Source: Lucinisca nassula (taxonomy: Eukaryota; Mollusca; Bivalvia; Lucinida; Lucinidae). Taken from it: a stretch of 64,000 nucleotides of DNA. The notes beneath the pieces are model-generated. The model was not told the origin of the DNA, did not search any database, and worked only from the letters and a program-made list of their open reading frames with translations. Location of the stretch: positions 62,001 to 126,000 of the forward strand of contig CAUZLF010000754.1 of assembly GCA_963580285.1 (NCBI GenBank). Direction: 5' to 3'. Positions 59,955 through 64,000 of the stretch are shown here, one piece after another (positions within the stretch are counted from its first letter, which is position 1; each line of letters opens with the position of its first letter). Position numbers and translations under genes: made by a program.

Positions 59955-61172
59955 GTTATGCCCCCGGAATCTAAGATTCTGGGGGGCATATAGTTTTTGG
60001 TCTGTCCGTCTGTTTGTCTGTTTGTCCATCTGCAAAAACTTTAACATTGGGCATAACTTTTGAATGGTAAGTGGTACAGCTTTCATACTTCACATGTGCA
60101 TTCCTTGTCACAAGACCTTTCAAGAGGTACCATAAATTTTGACCTCGTGACCTTGGACCTTGACATTTGACCTACTTTCTGTCCGTCTGTTTGTCTGTTT
60201 GTCCGTTTGTCCGTCTGCAAAAACTTTAACATTGGGCATAACTTTTGAATGGTAAGTGGTACAGCTTTCATACTTCACATGTGCATTCCTTGTCACAAGA
60301 CCTTTCAAGAGGTACCATAAATTTTGACCTCGTGACCTTGGACCTTGACATTTGACCTACTTTTGGCCTCATTTTTAAAAACTTTAACATTGGCCATAAC
60401 TTTTGATTGGTAAGTGATAGAGCTTTCATATTTCACATGTGCATTCCTTGTCACAAGACCTTTCTATTGGTACTATAATTTTTGACCTCATGACCTTGAC
60501 CTTGGCATATGACCTACTTTTTTAAAAACTTTAACATTGGCCATAACTTTTGATTGGTAAGTGATAGAGCTTTCATATTTCACATGTGCATTCCTTGTCA
60601 CAAGACCTTTCTATTGGTACTATAATTTTTGACCTCATGACCTTGACCTTGGCATTTGACCTACTTTTTAAAAACTTTAACATTGGCCGTAACGTTTGAT
60701 TGGTAAATGGTAGAGCTTTCATATTTCACGTGCATTCCTTGTCACAAGACCTTTCTAATGGTACCATAATTTTTGACCTCATGACCTTGACCTTGATGTT
60801 TGACCTACTTTTTAAAAACTTTAACATTGGCCATAACTTTTGATTGGTAAATGGTAGGGCTTTCATATTTCACATGTGCATTCCTTGTCACAAGACCTTT
60901 CTAGTGGTACCATAATTTTTGACCTTGTGACTTTGACCTTGATGTTTGACCTACTTTTTAAAAACTTTAATATAGTCCATAACTTTTGATTGGTAAGTGA
61001 TAGAGCTTTCATATTTCACATGTGTATTCTTTCTCACAAGACCTTTCCAGTGGTACCATAATTTTTTACCTCGTGACCTTGTGGCCTCAACCATGACATA
61101 CTTTAGTGATGGGGCTTTCATATTGCACAGGCGCTGTCCGGGGGCATCGGTGTTTCACAAACACATCTTGTT
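59955..61172 (-). mobile_element. R5 rolling-circle-like element
   Basis: Hairpin tatgcccccggaatctaaga/ttctggggggcata, (gtctgttt)n, units of about 147 bases (ggccataacttttgattggt, agagctttcatatttcacat, tgcattccttgtcacaagac, tttgacctcatgaccttgac). End gctgtccgggggcatcggtg, tttcacaaacacatcttgtt. The first about 185 bases after the head, microsatellite included, are duplicated almost exactly (60001-60175 and 60176-60360). Confidence 0.85.
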
Positions 61173-62179
61173 TTTTTTCTGGAACTACTAACCCGAAACC
61201 ATTGATGATGGCAGGAGTTGAGGATGATGACATTGTGGCATTTTCTCTGGATGGAATGGTTCAGGCTCCTGGGATGGGACAGCCTTCTTGCCTCTAGTAT
61301 CCCTGGGTGGCATCTTTCAAAGGCTCTAAAATACTAGCAAAGGCCTGTAACTAGGTGTACTCTCTTCAAGAGCAGATCGCTGAATGAGTTGCATTAAATC
61401 TTGTCCCGCAAACATATGGGCACGAGAACTCGTTAACAGATCGTGAACATTCGTGTAAAAAAGTAACTACACGTATCTACTCGCATTTACCCGTATCTTC
61501 TTGTAGCAACTCGTATCTAATAGCGAGTCACTCATGACAGGTCTTGAGCAATGGGACTCAAAAATGACCTAAAATAGTGTTGACTGGGCTGTTAAACTCC
61601 AATACAAACAAACAAAATTGTTTTGTGCTTTCACATCAAAAATGTTTTAAAATTGCACCAGAAAGCCTTAAAAACATTCATTTTGGGAAGATAGAGACAT
61701 CATTGATCTTGCTGTTTGTACAATGTGTGTGTTTATGAAAATAGCACTTTACGAATTGTACAAATTCTTGAAATTCAATGCTATTAATATGCTAGTTTGG
61801 ATTTTATTAATGAACTAAGGTTACTATGATCTTTAAGTGCGGTACTTGAATATTTAAGCAATCGGAAGTATCCTCTTTGCACCTTCTTAAAATATCCTTC
61901 CGACTCTAGGATCTGGATCTTGTAAAACGGTGCATGTGCAGCCCTTTGTTGGGCTGGGGGGTTAGGGGTCGTCTCTCAAATATTTCATTGCCTGTATTAG
62001 TTGGTTGCCTGATTGGTGTATGCACATGTGAACAGTAAAGGCTCAGCTGAGACTGCACATAAATGTGTAGTCTCTGTTCTTATGAAATTATAGCGCTCCT
62101 TGAGGTTTGGTTTTGTTTGGTTTGCATAATGCACTACTGTACATATTTTTTTACAACTTTCATTCATAAAAGTTTAGAC
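61173..62179. other. no clear gene; short SINE tail and weak hairpin
   Basis: aaaatgacctaaaatagtgt, tgactgggctgttaaactcc, (caaa)n at 61555-61615 is an SB4 tail. A weak T6-like palindrome (taaaggctcagctgagactg ... gtagtctctgttc) is at 62035-62080. The rest is unrecognised. Confidence 0.45.
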
Positions 62180-62410
62180 TCATTATGATAACACACCCGT
62201 GCAACATAGTGCGAACTTTTTAATTTTACATCTCCAAAATGTTTACTTTTCTGATGAAAATCCGTGATATTTTGCATATTTAAACTGCGATCATAGGTTG
62301 TGGGTGCTCGTTAGAACCACCTCAATGAGGCGGTTCTAACGAGCACCTACAACCTATGTCTTGGAGCAGAAATAATAAGATGTTCATTACACAGACGCAT
62401 TAACGTGATG
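62180..62410. mobile_element. MITE-H, second subtype
   Basis: cattatgataacacacccgt ... cgcattaacgtgatg. Core ggttgtgggtgctcgttaga / gcggttctaacgagcaccta with loop cctcaatgagg; right part shortened. Confidence 0.8.
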
Positions 62411-62584
62411 CAAGTTGGTGCAGTTGCTTAATGCGGAACTAAGATTTTTGTTTTCAATATGGATTTTGATTACCTGACCAGACATGAGGTAATTTTCTCA
62501 TTTGCTTTCTTTCTTCCTATACTGCCTACGCCCTCGCAGGTGTTACTTAAGTTGGAATGGTAAGTTTACGTAAGTTATTCAATA

Positions 62585-62795
62585 ATCAAGCCATCAAATT
62601 AACAAGTCCATGTAATGAATATCCCTCTAACCCCACTTTATACAGAGAAAAGTGGGGTTTATGGTGGGGTATACATTATTTTCTTTATTTCTGTTCTTGG
62701 TCTTTTCTCTGGGTGCTCCAATGTTTCACCAAGCTCACTTACGATCAGCTTGATATATGTGAAATTATCTTGAAAGGGCCGTAAACACAACTAAA
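62585..62795 (+). repeat. MITE-H fragment then SB2 SINE tail
   Basis: acaagtccatgtaatgaata, aagtggggtttatggtgggg is one end of MITE-H to about 62695. cgatcagcttgatatatgtg, aaattatcttgaaagggccg taaac is the SB2 tail at 62745-62790. Confidence 0.6.
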
Positions 62796-62860
62796 GCTGT
62801 ATGTAAGGTTACTTGAGTCTCTGTTGAGTTTGGTCGTGTTTGCCCAGTGCTGACCCATAC

Positions 62861-63033
62861 ATTACCCTTGTACCATTGCAAACACTGTAGATCTAGATCA
62901 GATGACTTCTTAAGATCAGGTTCATTGAGTTGATGAATTTAAATGAATACAGTCATCATATCAAGCAATTTGATTGGTTGATAGTCAGACATGGGTGTGG
63001 CAAAATTAATGTATTCAGCAGTACAAGAGTTAG
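62861..63033 (+). mobile_element. T1 MITE, diverged
   Basis: ttacccttgtaccattgcaa, cactgtagatctagatcaga, tgacttcttaagatcaggtt, atttgattggttgatagtca, gacatgggtgtggc, attcagcagtacaagagtta. Right hairpin arm mostly lost. Confidence 0.7.
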
Positions 63034-63096
63034 CATTGATATTAACCATGACATTTATGGGGAATGCTTTCACCTGACAATTTTTTCTGCTATTTT

Positions 63097-64000
63097 TAGC
63101 TCACCAGAGCCGAAGGCTCCGGGGGAGCTTATAGGATAGGCAGTTGTCCGGCGTTGTCGTCGTCGTTGTCGTCGTCTGACGTCAACACTTTCAAACATCT
63201 TCTTCTCTGAAGCCACTGGACCGATTCAGCCCAAATTGTATCTGTAGCATCCTTGGGCTGGGGGATTGAAAGTTTGTGTTTTTTATGAAAATCGGCCCAT
63301 TAGTTTGGTTGCTATGGCAACTTAGAGTTTCCATAGACTTATAATGGGGAAAATTGAAAAATGGCATTTACTGCCAAGTCATTGCAGATATTTGGACAAA
63401 ACTTTTATAGAAATGTTTCTTGAGTAAAATTCTTTCAGCCATATGCTTTTATGCCAACCTGAGGGTCCCCCAGGTTGTGCCGGGGCCATGCCCCACCCCC
63501 TCCACTTCATAAAAGGCCATATATCTCAGAAACCATTCAGATCCCGACCCCTAAACCATATATATTCTTGTTCCTATTGATAAGACGCATTTAGTAACAC
63601 CAACCTTGGGGTCCTCAGGGATGCGCCGAGGTCATGCCCCACCCCCTCCACTTAATAAAAGGCCCAATATCTCGGAAACCATTCAGATCCCCACCCCTAA
63701 ACCATATATGTTCTTGTTCCTTATGATAAGACCCATTCAGTGACATCAACTTGGGAGTCCCCTGGATGCGCCGGGGCCATGCCCTACCCCCTCCATTTCA
63801 TAAAAGGCCCAATATATGTAAACCTTACAGATCCCCGCCCCTAAACCATATATATGCGTGCTTCTTATGATAAGACACATTCATTGACACCAACCTGGGG
63901 GTCCTCAGAGATGCGCTGGGGCCTTGCCCCACCCCTCCACTTCACAAAAGGCCATATATCTCAGAAACTGTTCAGATCCCCACCCCTAAACCATATATAT
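63097..64000 (-). mobile_element. R7 rolling-circle-like element, cut by the window end
   Basis: tttagctcaccagagccgaa/ggctccgggggagctt hairpin, ggcgttgtcgtcgtcgttgt microsatellite, then ctgaagccactggaccgatt and units of about 150 bases (ccctccacttcataaaaggc, ccctaaaccatatatattct, ttatgataagac). Better preserved than the copy at 2155. Continues past 64000. Confidence 0.75.

Overview
This window reads as AT-rich, intron- and repeat-dominated animal DNA, most likely from a bivalve mollusc. The evidence is the repeat content: SINEs ending in GTTAAAC plus an A-rich tail, rolling-circle-like elements that start with a hairpin and a CCGT/TGTC microsatellite, a Tc1-type transposase, and piggyBac-style (TTAA) miniature elements. 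I cannot name the species. There are no operons, bacterial genes, CRISPR arrays or intact RNA genes.

Only one convincing host gene segment is present: a 2,640-base exon at 13965-16604 (+). It encodes 880 residues of a low-complexity, probably disordered protein and ends at a textbook splice donor (AAG|GTAAGA, phase 0). No following exon could be recognised in the remaining 47 kb, so much of the window may be intron. Coding remnants of mobile elements are a broken Tc1/mariner transposase (6764-7802, -) and two 3'-end fragments of non-LTR retrotransposons (17829-18107, - and 35098-35330, +). Two short open frames (1887-2153 and 49147-49374, both -) look somewhat protein-like but are unrecognised.

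Almost everything else is mobile DNA, layered and nested. (1) TTAA-flanked palindromic MITEs in at least five families (called T1, T2, T3, T4 and T8 here), all starting TTAACCC or similar. Most carry versions of the same central hairpin (AACAGTG...GATCAGA...TCTGATC...CACTGTT). (2) A second hairpin family (MITE-H; core AACCGCCTC/GAGGCGGTT, ends CATTACG/CGTAATG). (3) TA-flanked mariner-type MITEs. (4) Rolling-circle (Helentron/HINE or pearl-like) elements, families R1-R7, made of a terminal hairpin, a microsatellite and 110-310-base tandem units, with a sub-terminal inverted copy of the hairpin stem at the other end. (5) Several SINE families (SB1-SB4 and a larger one at 35949), many with clear 8-23-base target-site duplications. 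(6) Two 5S-rRNA-like repeats in tandem near the left end.

The most interesting signals are regulatory-looking or structural. The R1, R2 and R3 tandem units contain perfect nuclear-receptor direct repeats (DR4 AGGTCAccagAGGTCA; DR1 AGGTCAaAGGTCA) at more than 20 places. Two islands (23700-24080 and 35338-35850) are packed with heat-shock-element palindromes (TTCnnGAA). The hairpin MITEs share one core across families with different ends. Some copies have their left arm repeated two to five times, which points to an amplification mechanism acting at the hairpin.
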